Shown here in pieces: positions 24,659-33,457 of a DNA stretch of 64,000 nucleotides. Numbering within the stretch: the first letter of the stretch is position 1; every line of letters starts with the position of its first letter. Made by a program: the position numbers and the translations under genes. Location: positions 1 to 64,000 of the forward strand of contig JAFMGZ010000011.1 in the NCBI GenBank assembly GCA_017854855.1, in the 5' to 3' direction. The stretch comes from Sulfitobacter sp. Lineage in GTDB: Bacteria > Pseudomonadota > Alphaproteobacteria > Rhodobacterales > Rhodobacteraceae. The notes beneath the pieces are model-generated. The model did not search any database. It was not told the origin of the DNA and saw only the letters and a list, made by a program, of their open reading frames with translations.

Positions 24659-25009
24659 TTAGGTATCCTTGGGCGGAACGGGGCACAGCTCCGTCTCGAG
24701 AAACCGCTCGAATGCGTCAAGGTGCACAGGCTCAAACTGGCCAAAGCCCTGCATCCAGATGGAGGCATCGCGCATGGCATCGGGTTCCAGCTTGCACCAC
24801 TTCACCCGTCCGTGTTTCTCTTGGGAAATCAGGCCGGCGATCATCAGGACATTCAGGTGTTTCGAAATCGCGGCCAGAGACATCTCAAACGGCTCCGCCA
24901 CATCCGTTACGGCCATATCGTCCTCCAACAGCATGGCAAGGATCGCCCGGCGTGTCGGATCGGCGAGGGCTGCAAAAACCTGGTCAAGCTTTCCTGTCAT
25001 AACCATCAT
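24659..25009 (-). CDS. ArsR/SmtB-family transcriptional regulator
   Basis: 116 residues from ATG 25009. ATGs at 25006 and 25000 are alternatives. The winged helix is DQVFAALADPTRRAILAMLLEDDMAVTDVAEPFEMSLAAISKHLNVLMIAGLISQEKHGRVKWCKLEPDAM. No CxC metal motif is seen, so it is probably not a metal sensor; such ArsR members often sit with SRPBCC proteins. It converges on the EamA gene. Confidence 0.87.
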   Translation of the reverse strand: MMVMTGKLDQVFAALADPTRRAILAMLLEDDMAVTDVAEPFEMSLAAISKHLNVLMIAGLISQEKHGRVKWCKLEPDAMRDASIWMQGFGQFEPVHLDAFERFLETELCPVPPKDT

Positions 25010-25326
25010 GTAGCCTGCGGGTATCGGCAGGGAAAGGGGACAGCCGCACTGATGATGCAGATGCTGCAGCCTGATGGCGGGTGCCCGGCAATCAATCTGG
25101 GGCGGGTGACCGCGCAGATCACCTGATGCCCTATCCTGTGCTGCCAGGCCGGATTTGCGTGTGTAAAAGCGATAATCAACCAAAGAGTTGAATATCACTT
25201 TTCGATGGATAAGCGCCAATCTGATGCTGTACGGGGCAGTGGCGTGAGAAATGTCCTTTAAATATCAGTGTACTAAGTCGCGTCCCGGTGGAGTTGACTC
25301 TGTTGTCCGGGGCAAGTAGCTAACCG
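25010..25326. other. Intergenic region between arsR and the F0 ATP synthase operon
   Basis: No gene is seen. It should hold the divergent promoters of arsR and atpI. A 16-bp inverted repeat (TCAAC-CAAAGA-GTTGA, 25176-25191) could be an operator. A TTGACT at 25293 is a possible -35 element, but no convincing -10 follows. Confidence 0.4.
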
Positions 25327-25683
25327 ATGAATATGATGATGGGGTATGGGCGTGTGACCGAACCGACTGAGCAGCAGCGCATGCAGCAGCTTGAGGACCG
25401 GATCGCCGCTGCCAAGCAGCGCAAAGCGCCCAAACCACATCAGGAAGAACATTATTCGCAGGCGCAGCTTGCCTGGCGGATGGTGATAGAGTTAGTGGCC
25501 GGTCTTGGGATCGGCTTTGGCATCGGTTACGGGTTGGATGTGCTGTTTGGTACGCTTCCCATTTTCATGGTGCTGTTCGTTATGCTGGGCCTTGCGGCAG
25601 GAGTGAAGACAATGCTCCGCTCTGCGCAAGAAATCCAGGACAAGAAGATGGCCGAAGAGGCCGAGAAAAACAAAGGGGCCTGA
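25327..25683 (+). CDS. atpI: F0F1 ATP synthase assembly protein I (AtpI)
   Basis: 118 residues. A hydrophilic N-terminus rich in Gln/Lys ([18 protein letters not shown]) is followed by two transmembrane helices ([27 protein letters not shown] and [22 protein letters not shown]), the AtpI pattern of Rhodobacteraceae. AtpI assists c-ring assembly. It is the first gene of the F0 operon. The F1 genes are not in the window, as is usual for this group. Confidence 0.9.
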   Translation: MNMMMGYGRVTEPTEQQRMQQLEDRIAAAKQRKAPKPHQEEHYSQAQLAWRMVIELVAGLGIGFGIGYGLDVLFGTLPIFMVLFVMLGLAAGVKTMLRSAQEIQDKKMAEEAEKNKGA

Positions 25684-25684
25684 G

Positions 25685-26446
25685 ATGGCGACAGAGACAC
25701 ACGGCGGCGAAGAAGGCGGTCTGGTTTTCCACCCGATGGACCAGTTCATCATCAAGCCATTCTTTGGTGATGGTACAGAGGTTGCGTGGTACACTGTGAC
25801 CAACGCGACTGTCTGGATGTTTCTTGCTGTTGTGGCGACCTTCCTGTTGCTGGTGCTGGGTAGTTCCAAGCGCGGTGTGGTCCCGTCGCGGATGCAGTCC
25901 GTGGCCGAACTGGCCTATGGTTTTGTATACAAGATGGTTGAGGATATCTGCGGCAAGGATGGGGTGAAGTATTTCCCCTACATCATGACGCTGTTCATGT
26001 TCATCGTCTGTGCAAACTTCCTTGGCCTGATCCCAACGTCCTTTACGCCCACATCGCATTTCGCCGTAACGGTTGTTTTGGCGATGGCAGTGTTCCTGAC
26101 GGTCACGATCCTGGGCTTTGTCAAAAATGGTACTGCTTTCCTTGGCCTGTTCTGGGTGTCTTCTGCACCTTTGGCCCTGCGCCCCATCTTGGCGATCATC
26201 GAACTGATTTCCTACTTCGTGCGTCCCGTCAGCCACTCCATTCGTCTGGCAGGCAACGTCATGGCCGGCCACGCGGTGATCAAGGTTTTCGCAGGCTTTG
26301 CCGCGCTGACAGCTGTGTCGCCGGTGGCGATCGTCGGCATCACCGCGATGTACGGTCTGGAGGTCCTCGTGTCCTTTATCCAGGCCTATGTTTTCACGAT
26401 CCTGACATGCGTGTACCTCAAGGACGCGCTGCATCCGCATCACTAA
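25685..26446 (+). CDS. atpB: ATP synthase F0 subunit a
   Basis: 253 residues, polytopic. It begins [26 protein letters not shown] and includes [19 protein letters not shown] and the essential arginine segment [14 protein letters not shown]. It forms the proton half-channels next to the c-ring. It starts one base after the atpI stop. Confidence 0.97.
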   Translation: MATETHGGEEGGLVFHPMDQFIIKPFFGDGTEVAWYTVTNATVWMFLAVVATFLLLVLGSSKRGVVPSRMQSVAELAYGFVYKMVEDICGKDGVKYFPYIMTLFMFIVCANFLGLIPTSFTPTSHFAVTVVLAMAVFLTVTILGFVKNGTAFLGLFWVSSAPLALRPILAIIELISYFVRPVSHSIRLAGNVMAGHAVIKVFAGFAALTAVSPVAIVGITAMYGLEVLVSFIQAYVFTILTCVYLKDALHPHH

Positions 26447-26504
26447 TTCGGGCGACACTATACCCCGTCCTAATACTCAACTTCCAATCGTAAGGAGAAT
26501 TCAC

Positions 26505-26729
26505 ATGGAAGGCGAACTCGCACACATCGGCGCAGGTCTGGCAGCTATTGGTTCCGGCGCAGCCGCAATCGGTGTTGGTAACGTTGCAGGCAACTACCTC
26601 GCAGGCGCTCTGCGCAACCCATCCGCTGCTGCATCGCAGACAGCAACATTGTTCATCGGCATCGCTTTCGCAGAAGCCCTGGGGATCTTCGCGTTCCTCG
26701 TCGCTCTGCTGCTGATGTTCGCTGTATAA
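26505..26729 (+). CDS. atpE: ATP synthase F0 subunit c
   Basis: 74 residues, two transmembrane helices around the polar loop RNPS. The proton-carrying Glu57 is in helix 2 (FAEALGIF). A strong SD (AAGGAGA) precedes the ATG, fitting the high copy number of subunit c. An intercistronic hairpin follows at 26755-26780. Confidence 0.97.
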   Translation: MEGELAHIGAGLAAIGSGAAAIGVGNVAGNYLAGALRNPSAAASQTATLFIGIAFAEALGIFAFLVALLLMFAV

Positions 26730-26754
26730 ACCTTAGGTAACGACATCCTTACGA

Positions 26755-26780
26755 GTGGACGGGGCCAACGCCCTGTCCAC
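26755..26780. repeat. Intercistronic hairpin between atpE and the b' gene
   Basis: GTGGAC-GGG pairs with CCC-GTCCAC, with single-base mismatches and a short loop. It lies in the 83-base gap after atpE. It resembles the GTGGACA hairpins at 13076-13137. It may protect the atpI-B-E message and so help overproduce subunit c. Confidence 0.6.
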
Positions 26781-26812
26781 ATGTAGGCCCCCGTTTCCAA
26801 GGAGAAGCCGAT

Positions 26813-27343
26813 ATGGCAACTGAAACAAATAGCGCAGCAGAGGTGGTTTCGGCCCCCGGAATGCCACAGCTGGATTTTTCCACTTGGGGAAACCAGATTT
26901 TCTGGCTCGTGCTTGCGCTGATCGCGATTTACATGATCCTGTCCCGGGTCGCTCTGCCCCGCATCGGTGCGGTGCTGGCGGAACGTGCGGGTACTATTAC
27001 AAATGATCTTTCTGCGGCAGAGGACCTGAAGGCCAAAGCGCTGGAAGCCGAAGACGCATACAACAAGGCGCTTGCCGATGCCCGTGCCGAAGCGCACCGC
27101 ATTGTCGAAGAGGCCAAGTTGGAAATCAAGGCAGACCTCGACATAGCGATTGCAAAAGCCGACACTGAGATTGCAGCGAAATCTGCAGAGTCAGAAAAAG
27201 CGATTGCTGAAATTCGCGCCTCCGCCATGGAAAACGTCAAGGTCGTCGCGAAAGACACCGCCAAGGAAATCGTTGCCGCCATGGGTGGCAAGGCTGACGC
27301 CAAAACGGTCACCGCGGCCGTCACAGCACGGATGAAAGGATAA
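26813..27343 (+). CDS. atpX: ATP synthase F0 subunit b'
   Basis: 176 residues. One transmembrane helix near 30-50 ([21 protein letters not shown]) is followed by a long charged coiled coil (about 60-165). This is the b' form that pairs with b in the peripheral stalk in photosynthetic-lineage alphaproteobacteria. SD AAGGAG is well placed. Confidence 0.93.
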   Translation: MATETNSAAEVVSAPGMPQLDFSTWGNQIFWLVLALIAIYMILSRVALPRIGAVLAERAGTITNDLSAAEDLKAKALEAEDAYNKALADARAEAHRIVEEAKLEIKADLDIAIAKADTEIAAKSAESEKAIAEIRASAMENVKVVAKDTAKEIVAAMGGKADAKTVTAAVTARMKG

Positions 27344-27346
27344 GCC

Positions 27347-27907
27347 ATGCGTTTGACCCTTACAGCCGCGCTGACCGCCGGATTCGCGACACCAGCCCTG
27401 GCAGCAAAAGGCCCGTTCTTTTCGCTTGGTAACACTGACTTTGTGGTTTTGCTGGCGTTTATCCTGTTCATCGCAGTCCTGTACTATTTCAAGGTACCGG
27501 GCCTGATTGGCGGGATGTTGGACAAACGTGCCACAGACATCAAAGCCGAGCTGGATGAAGCACGCAAACTGCGCGAAGAAGCACAGACTTTGCTGGCCTC
27601 TTACGAGCGCAAGCAAAAAGAAGTGCAGGAGCAGGCAGACCGTATTGTCGCCGCTGCCAAGGAAGAGGCGGGTGCCGCCGCTGATCAGGCAAAGGTTGAT
27701 CTGGAAAAATCCGTTGCGCGCCGTCTGGCCGCCGCTGAAGATCAGATCGGTTCTGCAGAATCCGCAGCTATCAAAGCCGTGCGTGATGAGGCCGTTACCA
27801 TTGCCATCGCCGCCGCACGTGATGTGATCGCAAAGCAGATGACCGCCGCAGACGGCAACAGCCTGATCGATGATGCGATTTCGCAGGTCGAAACCAAGCT
27901 TCACTAA
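27347..27907 (+). CDS. atpF: ATP synthase F0 subunit b
   Basis: 186 residues. The N-terminus (MRLTLTAALTAGFATPALAA) looks like a short signal or extra hydrophobic stretch, then a membrane helix (DFVVLLAFILFIAVLYYFKVPGLIGGMLDKRATDIKAELDEARKLREEA) leads into a coiled coil. It is the second peripheral-stalk subunit, three bases after the b' stop, and ends the operon before a strong terminator. Confidence 0.93.
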   Translation: MRLTLTAALTAGFATPALAAKGPFFSLGNTDFVVLLAFILFIAVLYYFKVPGLIGGMLDKRATDIKAELDEARKLREEAQTLLASYERKQKEVQEQADRIVAAAKEEAGAAADQAKVDLEKSVARRLAAAEDQIGSAESAAIKAVRDEAVTIAIAAARDVIAKQMTAADGNSLIDDAISQVETKLH

Positions 27908-27933
27908 GCTAGGTGCAGACACAAGTTTTTGAA

Positions 27934-27960
27934 AAAGCCCTGACATCTTGTCGGGGCTTT
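27934..27960 (+). terminator. Rho-independent terminator of the F0 operon
   Basis: An 11-bp stem (AAAGCCCTGAC with GTCGGGGCTTT, one T-G pair) with a 5-base loop and TTTTTTGTTT after it, 27 bases after the atpF stop. Confidence 0.93.
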
Positions 27961-28097
27961 TTTGTTTGATCTACGCGGTGACCATGGCGGGCATCTGGGA
28001 TGCACCGGGCGGTTGCGGAAAACCCTGACACTGCGGGATATCCACGATCTGAACACCTCAGCTTAGACATGATGCCTCAGTTGGTGCGAGAAACGCG

Positions 28098-28865
28098 TTA
28101 TTGTTCGGTCTCATGTTGCAGACGCTGGCGCGCGATGTCTTCGTTCCGCTCTGCCTTGCGCTGATCGGTTAGGGACGATTCCACAAAATTCAGATGTGCC
28201 TCAATGGCTGCGCGGGCCTGATCTGGGTCGCGGGCCTGTAGCGCGTCGTTGATCGCGCGATGCTGGTCCAACAGCGCGGCCCGGCTTGTGCGCTGTTTGA
28301 ACATGATCTGCCGGTTGTAAAACACCCCGCCGCGCAGCAATTCGTACATAGAGCGCATCATATGCAGCATCACGACGTTATGGCTCGCCTCGATGATGGC
28401 CATATGAAACTGCGCGTCCAGCTGCGCCTCTTCTTCGGCGTTCCGCTTGGCATGTGCGGCTTCCATCTTGTCGAAAACGGTCTGAACCACGGCAAGATCG
28501 GTGTCCGAGGCATATTTCGCGGCACGCTCAATCGCCAATGCCTCCATGTCGCGGCGGAAAGACAGATAGTCGAACACGGCTTCGTCATGTCGCGCAAAAA
28601 GCTCCAGCAGTGCAGGGGCAAAAGCACTGCCCAGCACATCTGCCACGTAGACACCTGCGCCGGGTTTCGCGCTCAGCAGCCCCTGTTCCTGCAACAAGGA
28701 GATCGCTTCGCGCAGGGATGGGCGCGACACTTCCAGACGCTCTGCCAGCTCTCGTTCAGAAGGCAGGCGTTCGCCGGGGCGCAGAATGCCGCGCAGGATC
28801 AATTGCTCGATCTGCCGCACGACAGCCATTGACAGTTTTTCCGGTGTGACAGGTTGGAACGGCAT
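28098..28865 (-). CDS. FadR-subfamily GntR transcriptional regulator
   Basis: 255 residues. The N-terminal winged HTH is QIEQLILRGILRPGERLPSERELAERLEVSRPSLREAISLLQEQGLL. The C-terminal FCD all-helical domain has the metal-site pattern (D-x2-FH in DAQFHMAIIEASHN, and later histidines). It resembles PdhR/LldR/GlcC regulators of organic-acid metabolism. No catabolic gene is adjacent, so the target is unknown. A TTGGT-N11-ACCAA repeat (28880-28900) just upstream may be its own operator. Confidence 0.88.
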   Translation of the reverse strand: MPFQPVTPEKLSMAVVRQIEQLILRGILRPGERLPSERELAERLEVSRPSLREAISLLQEQGLLSAKPGAGVYVADVLGSAFAPALLELFARHDEAVFDYLSFRRDMEALAIERAAKYASDTDLAVVQTVFDKMEAAHAKRNAEEEAQLDAQFHMAIIEASHNVVMLHMMRSMYELLRGGVFYNRQIMFKQRTSRAALLDQHRAINDALQARDPDQARAAIEAHLNFVESSLTDQRKAERNEDIARQRLQHETEQ

Positions 28866-28879
28866 CGCTTATCCTCAGA

Positions 28880-28900
28880 TTGGTTAGAACATATGACCAA
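28880..28900. promoter_or_regulatory. Inverted repeat upstream of the GntR gene
   Basis: TTGGT at 28880-28884 and ACCAA at 28896-28900, 15 bases before the start of the GntR gene. The half-sites resemble those of FadR-type regulators, but the 11-base spacing is wider than usual (3 bases), so this is tentative. Confidence 0.25.
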
Positions 28901-29027
28901 AATCGGGCGCAGGCAATGGTTGTAGGGGGCGGCCAAATGCTTTGTAGCCAAAGAGATCTGGCCCTTCGGCCATGGCGATCCTGACGAAATTATCGGTTTC
29001 TTAACCAACCTGTTCAAACGTCACGGG

Positions 29028-29432
29028 ATGAACCGGATCAGCCCCCTTCTGTTTGCCGCACTGGTGTCGGCCTGCAACACGCCGCACCCCGATTTCCGGG
29101 GCCGTCCCGCGACCCATGTCATGGTTGAGGGTTCCGTCTTTGCGGTGCGTATTCGCGGGCTGCGGGCAGAGGCGATACGGATCAATCCGCAATACGCCCC
29201 CCGCTTTGGCCCCATCCGACGGCGCGCCGCCCTTGCAATGCAGCAGGTCAGCGGCTGCAAGGTCGCATCCGTATCTGGCGATCAGGCGCAGGCCTTTGGC
29301 CGTCTGGATTGCGGCTCCGGTCCACCGCCAAAACGGCGAAATGCCATTGATGTTGACTGTGTCCCGATCCGCGGCAGCGAAATCCCCGAGATCGGGCAGC
29401 TGCGGATAGAATTGGATTGTTCGCCAGCGTAA
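29028..29432 (+). CDS. Putative lipoprotein, unknown function
   Basis: 134 residues. The N-terminus MNRISPLLFAALVSACN has a lipobox (VSAC), giving a mature lipoprotein from Cys16. The rest contains several Arg-rich segments and further cysteines (CKVA, LDCGSG, DVDCVPI, LDCSP). No catalytic motif is recognised. It precedes smc by about 130 bases on the same strand and may be a lineage-specific envelope protein. Confidence 0.7.
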   Translation: MNRISPLLFAALVSACNTPHPDFRGRPATHVMVEGSVFAVRIRGLRAEAIRINPQYAPRFGPIRRRAALAMQQVSGCKVASVSGDQAQAFGRLDCGSGPPPKRRNAIDVDCVPIRGSEIPEIGQLRIELDCSPA

Positions 29433-29561
29433 TTCCGCCCGAAACGCAATATCTTGTGGATAACATCCCTCAAAACCACCTCACTTGGGGCCGTTGCTTG
29501 ACAGGATGGGGGGCTGCACGCATTTTCTATCTACGCAGGAATCATAGGAGCGCCTTGTAAG

Positions 29562-32500
29562 GTGCGGTTTTCAAAACTCAGACTGACCGGGTTCAAAAGC
29601 TTTGTTGACCCGACTGACCTGATCATCGCCGATGGTCTGACCGGTGTTGTCGGGCCCAATGGCTGTGGCAAATCGAACCTGCTTGAGGCCTTGCGCTGGG
29701 TGATGGGGGAAAACCGGCCAACCGCCATGCGTGGTGGCGGGATGGAAGATGTGATCTTTGCCGGGGCCGCCACCCGGCCCGCGCGCAACTTTGCCGAAGT
29801 GGCGCTGCATATTGATAACTCAGAACGGCTGGCCCCGGCGGGGTTCAACGACACTGACACGCTAGAGATCGTTCGGCGCATCACCCGCGATGTTGGTAGC
29901 GCCTACAAGGCAGCTGGCAAGGATGTTCGGGCGCGGGATGTGCAGATGCTTTTCGCCGATGCCTCCACTGGGGCGCATAGCCCCGCGCTGGTGCGTCAGG
30001 GCCAGATTTCAGAACTGATCAACGCCAAGCCAAAGAACCGCCGCCGCATCTTGGAAGAAGCGGCAGGCATTTCGGGGCTGTATCAGCGCCGTCATGAGGC
30101 AGAGTTGAAGCTGAACAGCGCCGAAGCCAATCTGGCCCGCGTCGATGACGTGATTGAGCAGCTTGCTGCACAATTGGCACAGTTGGCCCGACAGGCCCGA
30201 CAGGCCGCACGCTACCGCGAGATCGGCGATCAGCTGCGCCGCAGTGAGGGCATGTTGCTGTATCGCCGCTGGCGCGAGGCGGATGACGCCCGCGCTGCAG
30301 CCGATGAAGAGCTGCGCCAGCGGGTGACAGCTGCGGCCAAGGCGCAGAGCATCGTCCAGCAATCGGCAAAACTGCGTCAGGCGGCAGAGGAAGCCTTGCC
30401 GCCCCTGCGCGAGGAAGAGGCGATTGCCGCCGCGGTTCTACAGCGCCTTTCAGTCCAGCGCGATGCGCTGACCGAGCAGGAAGAGCGCGCCCAGCAGATG
30501 ATTGACACCTTGACCAATCGTATCGCCCAGCTGGGACGCGATATCGAACGTGAGGGTGGCCTGAACCGCGATGCGGGCGACACGATCGCGCGGCTGGAGT
30601 GGGAAGCAAAAGAGCTGGCCAAGGCAGGAGAAGGGCACCCCCAGGCGCTTGAAGCGGCGGCAGAGGCCGCCCGCGAAGCCGCAACGGTCCTGCAAAGCCG
30701 CGAGGCCGATCTGTCACAACAGACCGAAGATGTCGCGCGTCTGGCCGCCCGCCACGGTTCAGCCGAGCGGTTGCTGCAAGACAGCCGAAAAACGCAAAGC
30801 AAATCCGAGGCAGAAGCGATCAAGGCCCAGGAAGCCGTCGCCCAAAGCCGCATGGCGCTGCAGAAAGCCGCGCAGGATTTTGAGACTGCCAAGATCGCTG
30901 AGACCCAAGCCGTCACCTTGGCCGCCGAAGCAGATGCAGCCCTGATCGAGGCCGAAGAGATGCGGGCCGAGACGCAAGGCCGCGAGGCGGATGCGCGGGC
31001 AGAACGCTCTGAAGCGGAGGGCGAGATGAACGCGCTGCGTGCAGAGGTGGGTGCGCTGGCCAAGCTGGTGGAACGGGATACGGCAGAGGGCGGCCAGATC
31101 CTGGACCGGCTTCAGGTGGAACATGGATTTGAAAAGGCCCTGGGTGCGGCCTTGGCCGATGACCTGCGCGCGCCCGAGGTAGAGGCAGAAGGCCCCTCTG
31201 GCTGGGCTGTGCTGCCGTCCTATGCGGACGATCAGAAATTGCCGGCGGGGGTAACCCCATTGTCGTTGCATGTGTCGGTTCCAGATGTGCTGTCCCGGCG
31301 CATGGGGCAGATCGGACTGGTGGATGCGGATGAGGGGCCGGCGCTGCAGGCAGCGTTGCTGCCCGGCCAGCGGCTGGTGTCACTGGAAGGCGATCTGTGG
31401 CGCTGGGACGGTTTTCGTGCCTGGGCCGAAGATGCACCATCAGCGGCAGCACTGCGCCTGCAGCAGCTTAACCGTCTTGAGGTGTTGAAACAGGCGTTGG
31501 AGCAAGCCAGCCAGCGCGCTGAAGGTGCGCGCGCGGCGCATGAAACCCTGACCCGGCGTCTGTCAGATCAGACCGAAGTGGACAAGCGCGCCCGCGAAGC
31601 GCGCCGCAACGCCGACCGCGCTGTGGCTGATGCCGGTCGCGCGCTCAGCCGGGTTGAAGCGGACCGGACCCTTGCCGAAGGCCGGCTTGAAAGCCTTGGC
31701 CTTGCCGTGAAACGTCACGAGGATGAGGCGATGGCCGCAAGGGCCAGCGTCTTGGAGGCTGAGCGGGCGTTGGCCGATCTTGGCGATCTGGAAGAAGCCC
31801 GCGCTGGCACAGAAGATCTGCGCATGACCGTTGAGGCCGCCCGGATCACCATGATGTCCCGTCGCTCTGCCCATGATGAATTGCGCCGCGAAGGGGAGGC
31901 GCGCACCAAGCGTTCGCAAGAAGTGACCAAGGAGATCAGCGGCTGGCGTCACCGGCTTGAGACCGCCGAGAAGCGCTGCGCCGAATTGGTTGAGCGCAAG
32001 GCCGCATCCGAAGCGGAGCTGAAAGAGGCAGGGGCCGCGCCTGCGGAAATTGCGGCCAAGCGGGATGAGTTGACCAATGCCATCGACACCGCAGAGGCGC
32101 GCAAGGCCCATGCATCTGACCGTTTGTCCGAAGCCGAAGGCACGCAGCGTCAGGCCACATTGACCGAGCGTGAGGCAGAGCGAGAGGCGTCAGAGGCCCG
32201 CGAGGCCCGCGCCAGATCAGAGGCCCGCGCAGAAGCTGCCAAAGCGACCGTCGCCGCTGCGGCAGAACGGATTGCAGATGACAGTCAGCTCACGCCAAAT
32301 CAATTACTGACGGCACTGGCCGTCAATCCGGACCAGATGCCGGCGGCAGATGTTCTGGACGCCGATGTGAACCGTCTCAAGCGCCAGCGCGACGCATTGG
32401 GCGCTGTCAATCTGCGGGCCGAAGAGGATGCCCGCGAAGTTCAGGAAGAACATGACAATCTCACCTCGGAGAAAGAGGATCTGGCAGAGGCGATCAAAAC

Positions 32501-33017
32501 GCTGCGCTCTGGCATCGCCAGTCTGAACCGCGAGGGCCGCGAGCGGCTGTTGACGGCTTTCGAGCAGGTGAATTCGAATTTCTCAATGCTGTTTCGGCAT
32601 CTGTTTGGCGGCGGCGAAGCCAGCCTTGTGATGGTCGAATCCGATGATCCGCTGGAAGCCGGACTGGAAATCATGTGCCAGCCCCCCGGCAAGAAGCTGA
32701 GCACGCTGAGCCTGTTGTCGGGGGGGGAGCAGACCTTGACCGCGATGGCGCTGATCTTTGCGGTGTTCCTGGCCAATCCTGCGCCGATCTGCGTGTTGGA
32801 CGAGGTGGACGCGCCGCTGGATGATGCCAATGTCACGCGCTTTTGCGATCTGTTGGATGAAATGTGCCGCCAGACGGACACACGTTTTCTGATCATCACG
32901 CACCATGCGGTGACGATGGCCCGAATGGACCGGTTGTTCGGCGTCACCATGGCAGAGCAAGGCGTGAGCCAGTTGGTTTCTGTGGATCTGAAAAAAGCGG
33001 AGACCCTGGTCGCCTGA
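29562..33017 (+). CDS. smc: Chromosome segregation protein SMC
   Basis: 1151 residues from a GTG at 29562. The N-terminus MRFSKLRLTGFKSFVDPTDLIIADGLTGVVGPNGCGKSN has Walker A near 32-40. Long coiled coils flank a hinge near 500-650. The C-terminus holds the ABC signature LSLLSGGEQTLTAMAL and Walker B PICVLDEVDAPLDDAN. SMC compacts and segregates the chromosome with ScpAB. A TTGACA at 29498-29503 may be a -35 element. Confidence 0.97.
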   Translation: MRFSKLRLTGFKSFVDPTDLIIADGLTGVVGPNGCGKSNLLEALRWVMGENRPTAMRGGGMEDVIFAGAATRPARNFAEVALHIDNSERLAPAGFNDTDTLEIVRRITRDVGSAYKAAGKDVRARDVQMLFADASTGAHSPALVRQGQISELINAKPKNRRRILEEAAGISGLYQRRHEAELKLNSAEANLARVDDVIEQLAAQLAQLARQARQAARYREIGDQLRRSEGMLLYRRWREADDARAAADEELRQRVTAAAKAQSIVQQSAKLRQAAEEALPPLREEEAIAAAVLQRLSVQRDALTEQEERAQQMIDTLTNRIAQLGRDIEREGGLNRDAGDTIARLEWEAKELAKAGEGHPQALEAAAEAAREAATVLQSREADLSQQTEDVARLAARHGSAERLLQDSRKTQSKSEAEAIKAQEAVAQSRMALQKAAQDFETAKIAETQAVTLAAEADAALIEAEEMRAETQGREADARAERSEAEGEMNALRAEVGALAKLVERDTAEGGQILDRLQVEHGFEKALGAALADDLRAPEVEAEGPSGWAVLPSYADDQKLPAGVTPLSLHVSVPDVLSRRMGQIGLVDADEGPALQAALLPGQRLVSLEGDLWRWDGFRAWAEDAPSAAALRLQQLNRLEVLKQALEQASQRAEGARAAHETLTRRLSDQTEVDKRAREARRNADRAVADAGRALSRVEADRTLAEGRLESLGLAVKRHEDEAMAARASVLEAERALADLGDLEEARAGTEDLRMTVEAARITMMSRRSAHDELRREGEARTKRSQEVTKEISGWRHRLETAEKRCAELVERKAASEAELKEAGAAPAEIAAKRDELTNAIDTAEARKAHASDRLSEAEGTQRQATLTEREAEREASEAREARARSEARAEAAKATVAAAAERIADDSQLTPNQLLTALAVNPDQMPAADVLDADVNRLKRQRDALGAVNLRAEEDAREVQEEHDNLTSEKEDLAEAIKTLRSGIASLNREGRERLLTAFEQVNSNFSMLFRHLFGGGEASLVMVESDDPLEAGLEIMCQPPGKKLSTLSLLSGGEQTLTAMALIFAVFLANPAPICVLDEVDAPLDDANVTRFCDLLDEMCRQTDTRFLIITHHAVTMARMDRLFGVTMAEQGVSQLVSVDLKKAETLVA

Positions 33018-33047
33018 TCCGGCAGGCCCGCCAGTCCGTGCAAATCA

Positions 33048-33443
33048 CTACTTCTTTTGCGGCTTTTCGATCGGCCCCCCGGCCTTTTCCCAGCTGCCAA
33101 ATCCGTCCTTGAGATGCGCCGCGTCAAACCCCATGTCCTGCAATGTTGCCACGGAAATGGCCGACCGCCAGCCAGAGGCGCAGTGAAAGACGAACTTTTT
33201 GTCCTGGGCAAAGACATCCTTGAAATAGGGGCTATCGGGATCAACCCAGAATTCCAGCATGCCGCGCGGGCAGTGGAAACTGCCGGGGATGAAACCTGTC
33301 CGCTCACGTTCGCGCGGGTCGCGCAGATCAACGATCTGGACAGAGGGATCATTGACCATGGCAATCGCATCTGATGTCTCGATCTCTTCGATCCGCGCGC
33401 GGGCCTCGGTGACCATTTGGGCCGCAGTTTTTCTAAGCGCCAT
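33048..33443 (-). CDS. Rhodanese-domain protein
   Basis: 131 residues, a single rhodanese domain. VQIVDLRDPRERERTGFIPGSFHCPRGMLEFW lies in the N-half, and Cys88 in the active loop HCASGWRS is the likely sulfur carrier. There is no signal peptide, so it is cytosolic. It converges on smc and is followed, on its own strand, by no close gene; the upstream lytic transglycosylase is 14 bases away and may be cotranscribed. Confidence 0.9.
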   Translation of the reverse strand: MALRKTAAQMVTEARARIEEIETSDAIAMVNDPSVQIVDLRDPRERERTGFIPGSFHCPRGMLEFWVDPDSPYFKDVFAQDKKFVFHCASGWRSAISVATLQDMGFDAAHLKDGFGSWEKAGGPIEKPQKK

Positions 33444-33457
33444 GGGATGTCCTTTGG

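Noticed and set aside
25293-25322. Sigma70-type promoter TTGACT for the ATP synthase operon
   Set aside because: No acceptable -10 hexamer at 16-18 bases; the real promoter may lie further upstream.
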